Source of the DNA: Euonymus europaeus
Taxonomy: Eukaryota > Streptophyta > Magnoliopsida > Celastrales > Celastraceae
NCBI GenBank assembly: GCA_963580455.1
Contig: OY756972.1
Span: forward strand, 9,377,001-9,441,000
Length of the DNA: 64,000 nt
Direction of reading: 5' to 3'
This document shows positions 10,835 through 20,881 of the stretch, piece by piece; position 1 is the stretch's first letter, and each line of letters begins with the position of its first letter. The position numbers were made by a program, and so were the translations under genes. The notes under the pieces are model-generated. The model did not search any database and had not been told where the DNA came from. It saw only the letters and a program-made list of their open reading frames with translations.

Positions 10835-11074
10835 AGTTTGTGCATGTTGGTAGTGGATGGCCTAAGGCCCCTAGGATCAGGATTGCATGTGTTTGAGGCC
10901 TAGCTAGGTTGCTAGTGTGATGGATTGAATTTATGCTGCGTGTTTCTGATACAGGCGGGGACTCTCCGATATGCGGGGAGATGCCGCTGGATTTCCGGTT
11001 TGCCGGATGATCGCACTAGTGGCCTAGGACGGTGCTAGAGGACATCCGTGGCGTGCCTGGATCGGGGCGTCACA
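10835..11074 (+). repeat. Extra copy of the E2 LTR tail
   Basis: From TTTGTGCATG onward this repeats the last ~237 bp of the LTR (compare 10588-10834) and ends again with CGGGGCGTCACA. It resembles the 5' LTR tail (5522-5762) more than the copy beside it. The join lies in CAG|TTTGTGCATG, which also occurs inside the LTR (ATCAGTTTGTGCATG), so a short homology probably mediated it. Confidence 0.8.
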
Positions 11075-11810
11075 GTCTACACCGACCAACTTTTGCGATT
11101 CGAAATTGCCCGATTCTCTTCATATAAGTGCTTTTCACGGTCTTGTCCAATTAAGAACGAAAGTTGGTGTTTGGGAAACGAAACAATGTAAGAAGCTTAT
11201 AAAAGTAAATTTGGACATAAAACAACAGTAATAAGTGTAGACCTATCAATTTTGATGGTTTGAAATTTCCCAACTCTCTTCATATATGAGCTTTTAATGG
11301 TCTTGTACAATTAACAACGAAAGTTGATCTTTTGGAAACGAAACAATGTACAAAACTTATAAAAGTCAATTTGGGCATAAAACAACAATAAAAATTTTAC
11401 ACCTATCAACTTTGATGGTTCAAAATTGCTCCTATCTCCAAGGAGGAGCTTTCAAGGGTTTTGTCCAATTGGAAACGAAACAATTTATGGAGCATATACT
11501 AATAAATTTAGACTTAAAAAACAATAAAAAGTGTATACCTATCAACTTTGATGGTTCGGAATTGTGAAACTCTCTCCATGGAGAAGCTTTTAAGGGTTTT
11601 GTCCAATTGAGAGCGAAAGTTGATTTTTGAAAATAAAACAATCTACGAAGCGTATACTAGTAAATTTGGACATAGAACAACAATAAAAAGCTTATACCTA
11701 TCAACTATTATGGTTTGAAATTGCTCAACTCTCTCTATGGAGGTGCTTTTAACGGTTTTCCCCATTTGAGAATAAAAGTTGGTCTTTTGGGAATGAAACA
11801 AAATACGAAC
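11075..11810. repeat. ~160-bp satellite array, left block
   Basis: About 4.6 diverged monomers. Typical words recur every ~160 bp: ACACCTATCAACTTTGATGG, CAACTCTCTCCATGGAG, GAGCTTTTAACGGTTTTGTC, AACGAAACAATCTACGAAG, TACTAGTAAATTTGGACATA. The array abuts the E2 LTR on the left, is interrupted by E3 at 11811 and resumes at 20882. Open frames here are by-products of the repeat. Confidence 0.9.
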
Positions 11811-12256
11811 TGATGAGGATAATTTTCCCCTACAATGACAACACGACACGTGGATATAATAGTCACCAGCTTTATGCTCGGTACCGAGTAGAAGGATGTA
11901 CATTCCTCGGTACTCATCCTCAAACTGGTAAAAAGCTGTCATGAACTACCCAAACAGGAACTACCTTCACTATAAAAAGGGGGAAACCTTCAGGTAAAGG
12001 GGGACAACTTTTAACTTATGACAAGAACACCGAGCAGTGCACTTTACAGAGTTACTTTGTGCTAGCATCTGACTTGAGCGTCGGAGCGCCAAAGCCAGAG
12101 AACACTCTCTGGCGGGCCTCTAGTTTACGTTTGCTCTTTATTACAGGGTAACTCTATTGTTGAGAGGAAGCTAATACAAGGGAGGATATCATCAGACGAG
12201 AAAGCTCTTGTTCAAACATATCCTGATACGTCTTGGACTGATTTGAGACGTCATCA
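11811..12256 (+). repeat. E3 5' LTR
   Basis: 446 bp, TGATGA...TCATCA. A TATA box (TATAAAAAGG at 11971-11980) probably drives the genomic transcript. An inverted-repeat segment GCTCGGTACCGAG lies near 11877-11889. Confidence 0.9.
11971..11979 (+). promoter_or_regulatory. E3 LTR TATA box
   Basis: CACTATAAAAAGGGGG is a strong plant TATA match, about 160 bp into the LTR; the same motif is in the 3' LTR at about 20596. Confidence 0.65.
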
Positions 12257-12259
12257 GAT

Positions 12260-12277
12260 TGGCGCCGTCTGTGGGAA
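12260..12277 (+). promoter_or_regulatory. E3 primer-binding site (Asp tRNA type)
   Basis: TGGCGCCGTCTGTGGGAA begins three bases after the LTR end, the usual position and sequence for Tat-lineage elements. Confidence 0.75.
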
Positions 12278-12292
12278 TCCATAACAAAAATT

Positions 12293-13894
12293 ATGGTTCG
12301 GGCTAGAGCTTTTAGAGGAGAAGAACAACAGGCTGAGGCAGCAAACGAAAATGCCGAACAGCAGCCTCAACCATTGGTGCAAGATCAGATTGCCGAACTA
12401 CTGCAACAGATGAATGTTCTCGCGCAACGCCTGGATACGATCCAAGGACAAGTGCAGGGTCACCAACCAATCCAAAATGAGAGCATTTCTCATGAGACGA
12501 GAAATGACCACTCTCACACTGACGAGTCAAGAAATCCCGACGTTCCAGGAACCTCGGTTACTATTGCTCGAAGAACTCAGCCCACTCATACTTACGAGCG
12601 GGATAGCAAGTTTATCGAGGGGGTAGTGGATCGCAAAATAGCTGCTTTGCAAGGCCGTCCCTTCTTGGATACAATGGACTGGGATAGGAACTTGACTCCA
12701 TTGTCGACCGAGGTGCAACAAGCTCGGGTACCGACAAGCTTTAAAGTTACCAGTGTGGAAAAATATAACGGGACAGGGGATCCGCTAGACCATGTTATCG
12801 GCTTTCAAACCATGATGGAGTTTCAGCGGGCCTCTCAGGAAGCTTGCTGCAAAATCTTCCCAGTCTCGCTTGTCGGAGTGGCAAGGCGTTGGTTCAGAGC
12901 TCTGCCACAAGGCAGCATTCACAGCTTTGACGACCTAACGAACAGGTTCGTCGCTCACTTTGCAAGCTCCAGACCAGTGAAGAAGACGAACGCCACACTG
13001 GTTACTATCAGACAGAAACCCCAGGAGAGTTTAAGAGAATTTGTAACCCGTTTCAACAATGATTGCTTAGAGATACCGGACCTTCAACCGATCATAGCCA
13101 TTACAGCCTTCACGACTGGAGTACGACATGTGACGCTGAGGCATTCATTGTCGAAAAAGAATCCGAAAAGTATCCCCGAACTGCTCTCAAGAGTTGAAAA
13201 ATACATTACTGCTGACGAAATGATGGCTGAACCACATGTAACCGAGCAATCCTTAGACAGATCTCCCCCGAGGAGAAGCTCAGACGCTGGTCGACCAACC
13301 GAGAGAAAAACTAGTGGATTCAGTAGATCATTCACCAGAAGAGATGACCGAGCCAAACTTGAGAGATATGATTCCTACACTCCACTCAATTCTTCTTTGA
13401 AAAGAGTATTGAATGAGATACAGGATCGCGACGTCGTCAGGTGGCCGGCAAAGATGAGGCCCACTACAGGTAGGATGGAGAGCGACAAGTATTGTAAATT
13501 CCACCGGGGCCCTGGTCACGACACTGATGAATGTCGCCACCTAAAAGACGAGGTAGAAAATTTAATCCGGAGAGGATACCTCAAGCGTTTTACTAGCTCG
13601 GGGGGAGATAAGCGAGAAAGAGAAGGAAGAAAAGAAAATCCAAGAGGTCTTCGGGAGAATGAGGACAGACGACAGAGGAGACGGCGAGAGGAGTCTCCTC
13701 GTCATCGGAATCGTGGAATAGCTGGTACCATTGGTATGATAGTCGGTGGTCTAGCTTCGGGAGGAGAAAGTTCATCTGGGAGGAGAGCATATGCTCGGAC
13801 TGTGCATCAGATCAACGAGAAGTCAAAGAAAACGAGAACGGGAGAGGAGAAGATAATGTTCTCAGAAAGAGACGGGTTTGCACCAGCCCCATGA
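12293..13894 (+). CDS. gag: E3 gag
   Basis: An open frame of 533 codons starting 36 bp after the LTR. The N-terminal part is Q/E-rich. The central retrotransposon gag domain spans roughly residues 150-290 (Y-N-G-T-G-D-P-L-D-H at its start, then R-W-F-R-A-L-P and F-V-T-R-F-N). A zinc-knuckle variant, C-K-F-H-R-G-P-G-H-D-T-D-E-C, near residue 402 has His where the second Cys usually stands, typical for this lineage. A basic R/E-rich tail follows. The last dozen codons are out of register with the conserved H-Q-P-H-D-D segment, which opens in another frame at 13878. Probably a single-base insertion near 13876 broke a continuous gag-pol frame. Gag itself looks intact. Confidence 0.85.
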   Translation: MVRARAFRGEEQQAEAANENAEQQPQPLVQDQIAELLQQMNVLAQRLDTIQGQVQGHQPIQNESISHETRNDHSHTDESRNPDVPGTSVTIARRTQPTHTYERDSKFIEGVVDRKIAALQGRPFLDTMDWDRNLTPLSTEVQQARVPTSFKVTSVEKYNGTGDPLDHVIGFQTMMEFQRASQEACCKIFPVSLVGVARRWFRALPQGSIHSFDDLTNRFVAHFASSRPVKKTNATLVTIRQKPQESLREFVTRFNNDCLEIPDLQPIIAITAFTTGVRHVTLRHSLSKKNPKSIPELLSRVEKYITADEMMAEPHVTEQSLDRSPPRRSSDAGRPTERKTSGFSRSFTRRDDRAKLERYDSYTPLNSSLKRVLNEIQDRDVVRWPAKMRPTTGRMESDKYCKFHRGPGHDTDECRHLKDEVENLIRRGYLKRFTSSGGDKREREGRKENPRGLRENEDRRQRRRREESPRHRNRGIAGTIGMIVGGLASGGESSSGRRAYARTVHQINEKSKKTRTGEEKIMFSERDGFAPAP

Positions 13895-16139
13895 CGATGC
13901 GTTGGTCATTGATGTCATCATCGCCAACTACACGGTCAAGAAAGTCTTGATTGATAACGGGAGCGCAGCGGATGTTCTCTTCTATCACGCCTTCAAACAG
14001 ATGAACCTTCCGAGAGAGAGCTTGAAGAAGTTTTCTTCACCCCTATACGGTTTCACGGGAGAATAAGTTGTCCCTGTCGGGATAATAAGTCTACCCATAA
14101 CCTTGGGAGATTACCCGAGATCAAAATTATTTATGGTGGAACTTCTGGTCGTCGATGTGAAGACCCCATACAATGCATTGATCGGCAGACCACTGCTTCA
14201 CAAGGCCCGAGCAGTTGTCTCAACTTATTACCTGAAAATGAAATTCCCCACTGATCAAGGAATAGGAGAAGTTCAGGGCGACCAAAAGCTCGCCCGCCAG
14301 ATGTATGTGACCGATCTTAAGGAAAAGAAAAAGCCAGTCTCGATCATAGAGTTGGCAGATGATCAGAACAATCAAATCTCGAAGCCCTCGCCAGGCGAAC
14401 AACTCATTGCTCTTCCTGTCGAGCATGCAACGGAGAAGAAATTGTACTATGGTTCCGAGCTTAGCAAAGATTTAAGCGATGGCTTGATGAATCTACTTTT
14501 GGAGAACACCACCACATTTGCATGGAGTGCACATGAGATGCCGGGTATCAGTGCTGATGTTATCACTCACCATCTGAGTATCAAACCTGGTAACCGACCA
14601 GTAAAGCAAAAGAAGAGGAACTTTGCACAAGACAGGCAAGAAGCAATCAAAACAGAGGTTAACAAGCTTCTGGATGCCGACTTCATCCGAGAAGTACAAT
14701 ATCCAGAATGGCTTTCTAATGTTGTTATGGTTGCCAAACCGAATGGTAAATGGCGCATGTGTGTCGACTTCACTCACCTAAACAAGGCCTGTTCGAAGGA
14801 TAGTTACCCGCTACCGAAAATCGACCAACTGGTAGATGCAACCTCAGGAAAGGGTCTCCTCAGTTTCCTTGATGCCTACTCAGGATACCATCAGATTCAA
14901 ATGCATCAAACTGACGAGGAGAACACCTCGTTTGTTACTCCTGAGGGTACGTATTGCTACCAAGTTATGCCTTTTGGGTTGAAGAATGCAGGGGCTACCT
15001 ATCAACGACTAGTCAACAAAATGTTCTCCCCAATGCTCGGAAAGACAGTTGAAGCGTACGTCGATGACATAGTCGTTAAAAGCAAGAAACCCGAGGAGCA
15101 CTTGGGCGACTTGCAGGATGTATTTAATGTTTTGAACAGTTTTGGAATGAAGCTCAATCCCGAGAAATGTGCGTTTGGCGTTTCATCGGGTAAATTCCTC
15201 GGATTCCTCATCTCCAAACGAGGAATTGAGGTGAACCCTGAAAAGGTGTTAGCGATAGTCAACATGCAAGCCCCGAGGAACAAGAGGGAGGTTCAACAAC
15301 TCACCGGGCGAACTGCAGCGCTAAACCGATTTCTCGCCAGATCAGGGGATCGGTGTAAACACTTCTTTAATGCACTTAAACAAACAACCGATTTTCAATG
15401 GAATGAACATTGTCAAGAAGCTTTCGAGGAGCTCAAGTCTTATCTGAGCCAACCACCTCTACTCACTGCCCCAAAAGAGGGAGAACCATTATCCCTTTAC
15501 TTAGCTACAACGGAGCATGCAGTGAGTGCCGTGCTAATAAGCGAGGGAGAGGATAAAGTTCAGAGGCCAATATACTACACTAGTAAGGTCCTCTCTACGA
15601 TCGAGAAGAGATACACGAAGGCCGAGAGAATGGCCCTGGCACTGGTGACCACGGCTAGGAAGTTGAGACCATATTTTCAAGCCCATACAATTACAGTGCT
15701 GACTGATCAGCCGCTCAAGAGCATTTTACAGAATCCTAACATATCTGGAAGACTTATTAAGTGGTCAATCGAACTTAGTGAGTTTGATATCTACTTTGAA
15801 CCGAGAAGAGCCATTAAAGCCCAAGTCCTCGCGGATTTCATTACTGAATGCCAACATCCATTAGAGGAAGAAGCGCCGCAGGAGCAGTGGCAACTCTTCG
15901 TCGATGGATCTTCGAACAAGGACGGCAGCGGAGCAGGGATTCTGCTTCTCGGACCCGGGGGCATGACTACTGAGTATGCCCTCTGTTTCCAATTCAAAGC
16001 CTCTAATAACGAGGCTGAATATGAAGCATTGCTAGCTGGATTAAAGCTAGCCATCGAGCTAGAGGTTCGCAATTTGCTGATTCACAGCTCGTCATCGAGC
16101 AGGTTCGGGGGGAGTATGAGGCGAGAGGCGCCAATATGA
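13878..16139 (+). pseudogene. pol: E3 protease, reverse transcriptase and RNase H
   Basis: The protease comes first with active-site-like L-I-D-N-G-S-A-A-D-V-L-F (about 13948-13985) and A-L-I-G-R-P-L-L downstream. An in-frame TAA at 14064 lies between these blocks. RT runs about 14500-15400 with F-L-D-A-Y-S-G-Y-H-Q-I and the catalytic Y-V-D-D at about 15055. RNase H follows with a second, C-terminal Tat-type RNase H-like segment (L-F-V-D-G-S-S-N-K-D-G-S-G-A-G, about 15895-15945). Near 16080 the frame breaks inside RNase H (the conserved S-D-S-Q segment is shortened) and continues in another frame. The enzymes copy element RNA in particles; this copy would need help in trans. Confidence 0.85.
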
Positions 16140-17577
16140 TCAAATATCTGGCAAAAGCTAAGGAGCTGATAAGTAAGATCCCAAATGTTGAAATACTGAG
16201 AGTGCCTCGAGAAGAAAATCAGCAAGCCGACGTATTAGCACGACTTTCGTCGACGACCAAGAAAGATCAGGCTTCCTCAGTGCGGATAGAAATGCTTCCT
16301 AAACCGAGCATCTTTGTTAAGGCAATTGCGGAGATCAGTACTGAACGATCTTGGACGGATGCAATACGAGCCTTCCTCACTGAGGGACGATTGCCAGAAG
16401 ACAGAAACGAGGCTAAAAGTCTCCGAGCAAGGGCAGCGAGGTATTCAATTATTCAAGGAACCCTTTACCGACGATCCTACACACTCCCTTACCTCAAGTG
16501 CCTTGCTCCACGAGAGTCTGATTACGCTCTCCGAGAAGTTCATGGAGGAATATGCGGCAGTCATTCCGGTGCAAGGACCTTAGCTAACAAGGTCTTGCGC
16601 TGCGGGTATTACTGGCCGACCATGAACAAGGATGCAAAGGAGTTGGTGAGGAAGTGTGACAAGTGCCAGAGACATGCTAACGTACCACATCACCCCCCAT
16701 CGGAGATTACAGTGATGGAAAACCCTTGTCCGTTTGCACAATGGGGGCTGGATTTGTTAGGACCTTTTCCTCAGGCAACAGCGCAAAGGAAGTTTCTCAT
16801 AGTAGCCGTGGATTATTTCACGAAGTGGGTCGAAGCCGAGCCTCTGGCCACAATCACTGACCACAAGGTGAAAGACTTCATTTGGAAAACCATCATATGC
16901 AGATATGGCGTTCCTCGGATTCTCATTACTGATAATGGCCGACGGTTTGTGAGTGCCAATATACGGCAATTTTGTGAGGAACACGGCATCAACCTCAGAG
17001 TTACTGCCGTGGCTCACCCGCAAGCTAATGGGCAAGTAGAAGTCATCAACCGAATCATACTACAAGGAATCAAGGCTCGTCTGGACCAAGCCAAGGGACT
17101 TTGGACCGAGCAGCTTCATAGCGTCCTCTGGTCTTATCGGACTACGCCTCGGACATCAACAGGAGAGACACCTTTCTCCTTAGTATTCGGATCAGAAGCT
17201 GTTATCCCAGTTGAAATTGGAGCACTCCTCGTATAACTGAGTTTGAAGAATCAGGTAACAATGACTTATTGCTCAATAATCTGGATTTCTTGGAAGAAGC
17301 TCGAGAGACTGCTCGGATCAGGATTGCTGCTTACAAACAAAGAACGGCCCGATATTACAACAAAAGAGTCCGAACAAGGAAGTTTTCAGAAGGAGACTGG
17401 GTTCTAAGGAAAGCTACTGCAGCCGGAAGGCATCCAGGTAACCTCGGAGAAACTTGGGAGGGACCTTTCCGAGTTATCAAAGTTCTGCTTGATGGTACTT
17501 ACAAGCTGGAAAATCCCGAGAAGCCTGGAGAGATGAGACCTTGGAATGCCGAGAACCTCCGAAGATACTATGTTTAA
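16136..17577 (+). pseudogene. pol: E3 integrase
   Basis: After the RNase H frameshift the frame reads the RNase H end (E-E-N-Q-Q-A-D-V-L-A-R-L) and integrase. The HHCC zinc domain is H-G-G-I-C-G-S-H... C-D-K-C (about 16530-16670). The catalytic core has Asp in W-G-L-D-L-L-G-P-F, Asp in I-T-D-N-G-R-R-F and Glu in N-G-Q-V-E-V-I, all present. Near 17230 a further frameshift produces a stop at 17234-17236; the C-terminal part (E-E-A-R-E-T-A-R-I-R, G-D-W-V-L-R-K) continues in another frame to the stop at 17575-17577. No chromodomain is seen, as expected for Tat. A one-frame integrase is not encoded. Confidence 0.85.
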
Positions 17578-18141
17578 TTTAAACCTGCTGGCATGTACTT
17601 AAGCATAATTTCCATTTCAAAACTCGTCTCTTACACGAGACTTAGGATTTTGCTGATTCAATGAAAGTAGTTTGTTTTGCTGTAAGGATCCTCAAAAGTA
17701 AGCGTTGCTCGGCACAAGTCAGCCGCAATGCCTGAGCATTATTACAAGCCCGCTAAGGTCAGGAGACCGAGGAAAAACATGGTTTTGTTTCAACTCGTTA
17801 AATATGAGTTACAACAGCCAAGCAGAAACAAGTTAGCTACGACCCGAGCAAGTTTGGGCCACAGCAAACATAGTTTTGTTTCAACTCGTTAAATATGAGT
17901 TACAACAGCCAAGTCGAAACCAGTTGGCTACGACCCGAGCAAATTTGGGCCACAGCACTACTTGTTCCCAAATCAGTTACAACAAGCTGCGTTTTAAGTT
18001 ATGATTTCCGAAGAAAAAGATGGACAGTGATAGACAAGGGATGAGACGAAAAGAACACTTCAATAAAATTAAAAACGTTATCTACAAACATAGAGAACAA
18101 AGTTCGATCAAGAAAGAAAAAAAAAAAAAAACAACAAAGTT
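17578..18141. other. E3 noncoding region after pol
   Basis: No gene. It contains a 91-bp direct tandem duplication (about 17778-17868 and 17869-17959; GTTTTGTTTCAACTCGTTAA recurs 91 bp later) and a poly-A run at about 18117-18131, near the 3' end of the antisense gene. Confidence 0.7.
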
Positions 18142-20077
18142 CTAATTTTCGATATCAACTTGCTCCTCGGCAGCCCGCTCTGTCTCACCTTCGACAGGAG
18201 GAGTGGGCGCGTCGACTTCTTCATTCCTCGGAGGGATCGCCGGAACATCAGTATCCATGTACTTATCGATGTCCTCCTCGACGTGCCCCTCATCCTCTTG
18301 AAGAAGGCGGAACTGCTCGTAGGCGTCTTCCTTCACCACATCCTCGTCGTCTTTCCCCGCTATGACTGGACATAGCTCATCCAAAATGTCCGAGCTCTGG
18401 CCTTTGCTGACGAGGAACCTCCGAGCTTCTTTGACAGCAGCCTGGAAACAGAAAAAGCCTTCTTGCTTAAGGGTAAGTTGGAACTCCTCAGAGTCGCGAA
18501 ACTCTCGGAGACCAGCTTGTCGCCCGCTTTCAAACAGGATGGCCCCGTCAGCCTCAGCCGCTGACTTTTGTCTTGCCAGCTCATCCTCAGCTTCCTTCAG
18601 CTTCTTGGTCAGCAAATTCTCGGACTCCTGCGTCTTCTCGAGGTCAACCTTCGTCAACTTCAGAGCGGTCTCTGTCCGACCAAGAGCTCCCTTGAGTAGC
18701 AGAATCTCTTGGGAGGCAGTCCTCTTCTCCGCTGCCGAACTTTGGATGTCCAGTGACAACTTACCGAGAAGCGAAGTCAGCTGCAAATGACAACAAAAAA
18801 GAAAAGAGTTATTAAACAAGCTGAAGGAAAACATGCTAAACAGTGTTCCGAGCAGAAGCATGTATCTCCAAGGCTACCCGAGAATTGGCCACTGTATCAG
18901 ATAGATGCACATTCCACCGAGGAATGTGAACGTCCCCCATCCTGTGAGGAGGAGAAGAAGAGCGGGCATCGGATGTATGAGAAGGAGATCCAACGGCCCG
19001 GAAAGACGGGGTGGAAATGAAGACACCACGACCGCGACCCAAGTCTTTTCCTCGGTCTGGTTTGACTTGGGCACCCTCAGCAGGGACAACCCTCTTCTTC
19101 TTGCTCGGTTCAACACCCCCGTCAGGTCTCCTCTTCTTGGCCAAGTTGGCAGTCTTCTTCTGCAACTTCAGGTAATCAGCAGCCGACGACATATCTGAGA
19201 AGTAACAAGAATCAGTAATCAACATGATTAGTATAAGAAGGTTATAAACAAAACCGAGCAAGAGCAGGTCCCCACCTTGCATCGCTTGCTCGGACCTATG
19301 AGCCCTTGTAAAGTCTACAGCTCGGCATATCATAGGCACAGAAGGCTTAGTGAAAGGGCCTCTGAGAGTAAGATACCAGTCAAGCTCCTGAGGAGAAAGT
19401 TGGGGAAGTCGCTTGAATTTACTGAATTTTGGGACAACCCACGAGGTCCTAAAAGGAAGATCCTCGTCCTCGCCCAAAGGCATCCGAACAAAGAAATAAC
19501 TAGACTTCCAATGATGATTGGAAGAGGAATACTTTGGAGCAACCAGACCCTTCTTGAACTTTAAATAGCAAAGTTCAGGGTTTCTCGGAGCTCTACAAGG
19601 GGAGAAAATGTGTTGAAGAACATTAGAAAATGTGCCGAGAAACACCCAAGAATTGGGAGCGAGACAGGTAGGGCAAATGTCGAACCGATCAAAGAAGGAG
19701 CATATTGCTGGGGCGATCGGTATCCGACAACCAAATGATAGCGCGGTGGTAGAAATAGCAAACTCCCCATGTTGAGGACGGAATGGAGATACTCCCTCAG
19801 GCACATGCCTGCAAGGGTAGGGAATACCGAATAATTTACGTTGGGATTCCACCTCGGAGGCTGAAAGGCTACAACTAAGATTCCTAGGCTCCCTAGAACC
19901 ATCACCTGCTGCTCGGGCCTCCTGTAGTTCGAACCCAGGAGGGGCAAAGAAAGGGCGTTCTGCTAGGGGTAGCCTAATGCTCGTCCTAACAGGAGGAGAG
20001 TTAGAGGTCGAAGGAGAAGTTCCTAAATCGGCTTCCTCTAACACATTAATATCACTATCCGAAGAAGGGGAAGACAT
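18142..20077 (-). CDS. E3 antisense additional ORF (Transposase_28-like), 3 exons
   Basis: It runs against gag-pol between pol and the 3' LTR, the place of the antisense extra gene in Tat elements. I infer exons 20077-19276, 19194-18878 and 18780-18142 from GT...AG sites that keep frame (585 codons). Intron 1 is 81 nt and itself open, so it could be retained and would add a hydrophobic stretch. The N-terminal half (F-G-C-R-I-P-I-A-P..., N-S-W-V-F-L-G-T-F) resembles the family Pfam names putative gypsy type transposon; that is my recognition. A K-rich segment (K-K-R-R-P-D-G) follows, and exon 3 is a predicted coiled coil rich in E, K and A. The molecular role is unknown. Unlike pol, I see no stop or frameshift in it. 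A TATA box lies about 130 bp upstream. Confidence 0.75.
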
Positions 20078-20205
20078 TTCTCGTACCTAATGACACGAAG
20101 AAGGGATAGTATTTGCTCGGAAAAAGAAGATTACGTTTGCTCGGATAGACAATGCTCGGGGCTCTCAATCTTGGCAGCGAATGAATTGGACAGTGACGTC
20201 CTCGC

Positions 20206-20213
20206 TATTTATA
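20206..20213 (-). promoter_or_regulatory. TATA box for the E3 antisense gene
   Basis: Read on the minus strand, GGCTATAAATAGC is a near-ideal plant TATA box, about 130 bp upstream of the antisense start codon at 20077. It supports transcription independent of the LTR. Confidence 0.55.
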
Positions 20214-20423
20214 GCCGAAGACCGACCCGGTCAACGGACCCGATGACGAGACGTACTGCATTCTCTCATCTGGGCCGCTCAACCTCTGCACATCAAATGA
20301 CCACTGGATCAAGATCAATCAAATCTTAGCCGTTCAACGACTCACAATTAATGTCAGCCTCGGGAACCCAAACGTCCACTCATACAGACCTATCATTGGT
20401 CCTACGATGACCAATCACAGGTC

Positions 20424-20435
20424 TGAGGGGGCAAC
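20424..20435 (+). promoter_or_regulatory. E3 polypurine tract
   Basis: TGAGGGGGCAAC directly precedes the 3' LTR start; purine-rich with a short pyrimidine end, a plausible plus-strand primer. Confidence 0.6.
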
Positions 20436-20881
20436 TGATGAGGATAATTTTCCCCTACAATGACAACACGACACGTGGATATAATAGTCACCAGCTTTAT
20501 GCTCGGTACCGAGAAGAAGGATGTACATTCCTCGGTACTAATCCTCAAAGTGGTAAAAAGCTGTCATGAACTACCCAAACAGGAACTACCTTCACTATAA
20601 AAAGGGGGAAACCTTCAGGTAAAGGGGGACAACTTTTAACTTATGACTAGAACACCGAGCAGTGCACTTTACAGAGTTACTTTGTGCTAGCATCTGACTT
20701 GAGCGTCGGAGCGCCAAAGCCAGAGAACACTCTCTGGCGGGCCTCTAGTTTATGTTTGCTCTTTATTACAGGGTAACTCTATTGTTGAGAGGAAGCTAAT
20801 ACAAGGGAGGATATCATCAGACGAGAAAGCTCTTGTTCAAACCTATCCTGATACGTCTTGGACTGATTTGAGACGTCATCA
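20436..20881 (+). repeat. E3 3' LTR
   Basis: 446 bp, same ends as the 5' LTR. I count 6 substitutions and no indels against 11811-12256, about 98.7% identity. Confidence 0.9.

Larger units (their letters stand above)
5084..11074 (+). mobile_element. E2: Tekay-type chromovirus with most of pol deleted
   Basis: Partial 5' LTR, methionine-tRNA primer site, gag, a deletion, the integrase catalytic core and C-terminus with chromodomain, polypurine tract, and a long 3' LTR with a duplicated tail. Order and motifs match the Tekay (Del) clade of chromoviruses. The element closely resembles E6 on the other strand (same LTR family, similar gag and integrase). Several stops interrupt gag and integrase. 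Its right edge abuts the ~160-bp satellite, so the target was probably that satellite. The left edge is hidden by E1. Confidence 0.8.
11811..20881 (+). mobile_element. E3: full-length Tat-lineage Ty3/gypsy element
   Basis: The 9,071-bp element has two 446-bp LTRs with TGATGA...TCATCA ends, an Asp-tRNA-type primer site, gag, pol (protease, RT, RNase H, integrase), an antisense gene between pol and the 3' LTR, and a purine-rich tract. The flanks read CGAAC on the left and CGAAG on the right; satellite consensus has CGAAG, so this is a 5-bp target duplication with one later change. The LTRs differ at 6 of 446 positions by my alignment, with no indels, indicating a young insertion. Pol has one stop and three frameshifts. 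Gag-pol order plus an antisense additional ORF is the arrangement of Tat elements such as Grande and RIRE2. Confidence 0.9.

Noticed and set aside
11075..11810. Regular repeats as a CRISPR array
   Set aside because: Monomers are contiguous ~160-bp units without spacers, in plant DNA; this is a satellite.
12260..12277. tRNA-like matches at LTR edges as tRNA genes
   Set aside because: Only 12-18 bp complementary to tRNA 3' ends directly beside LTRs; they are primer-binding sites, and no cloverleaf is present.
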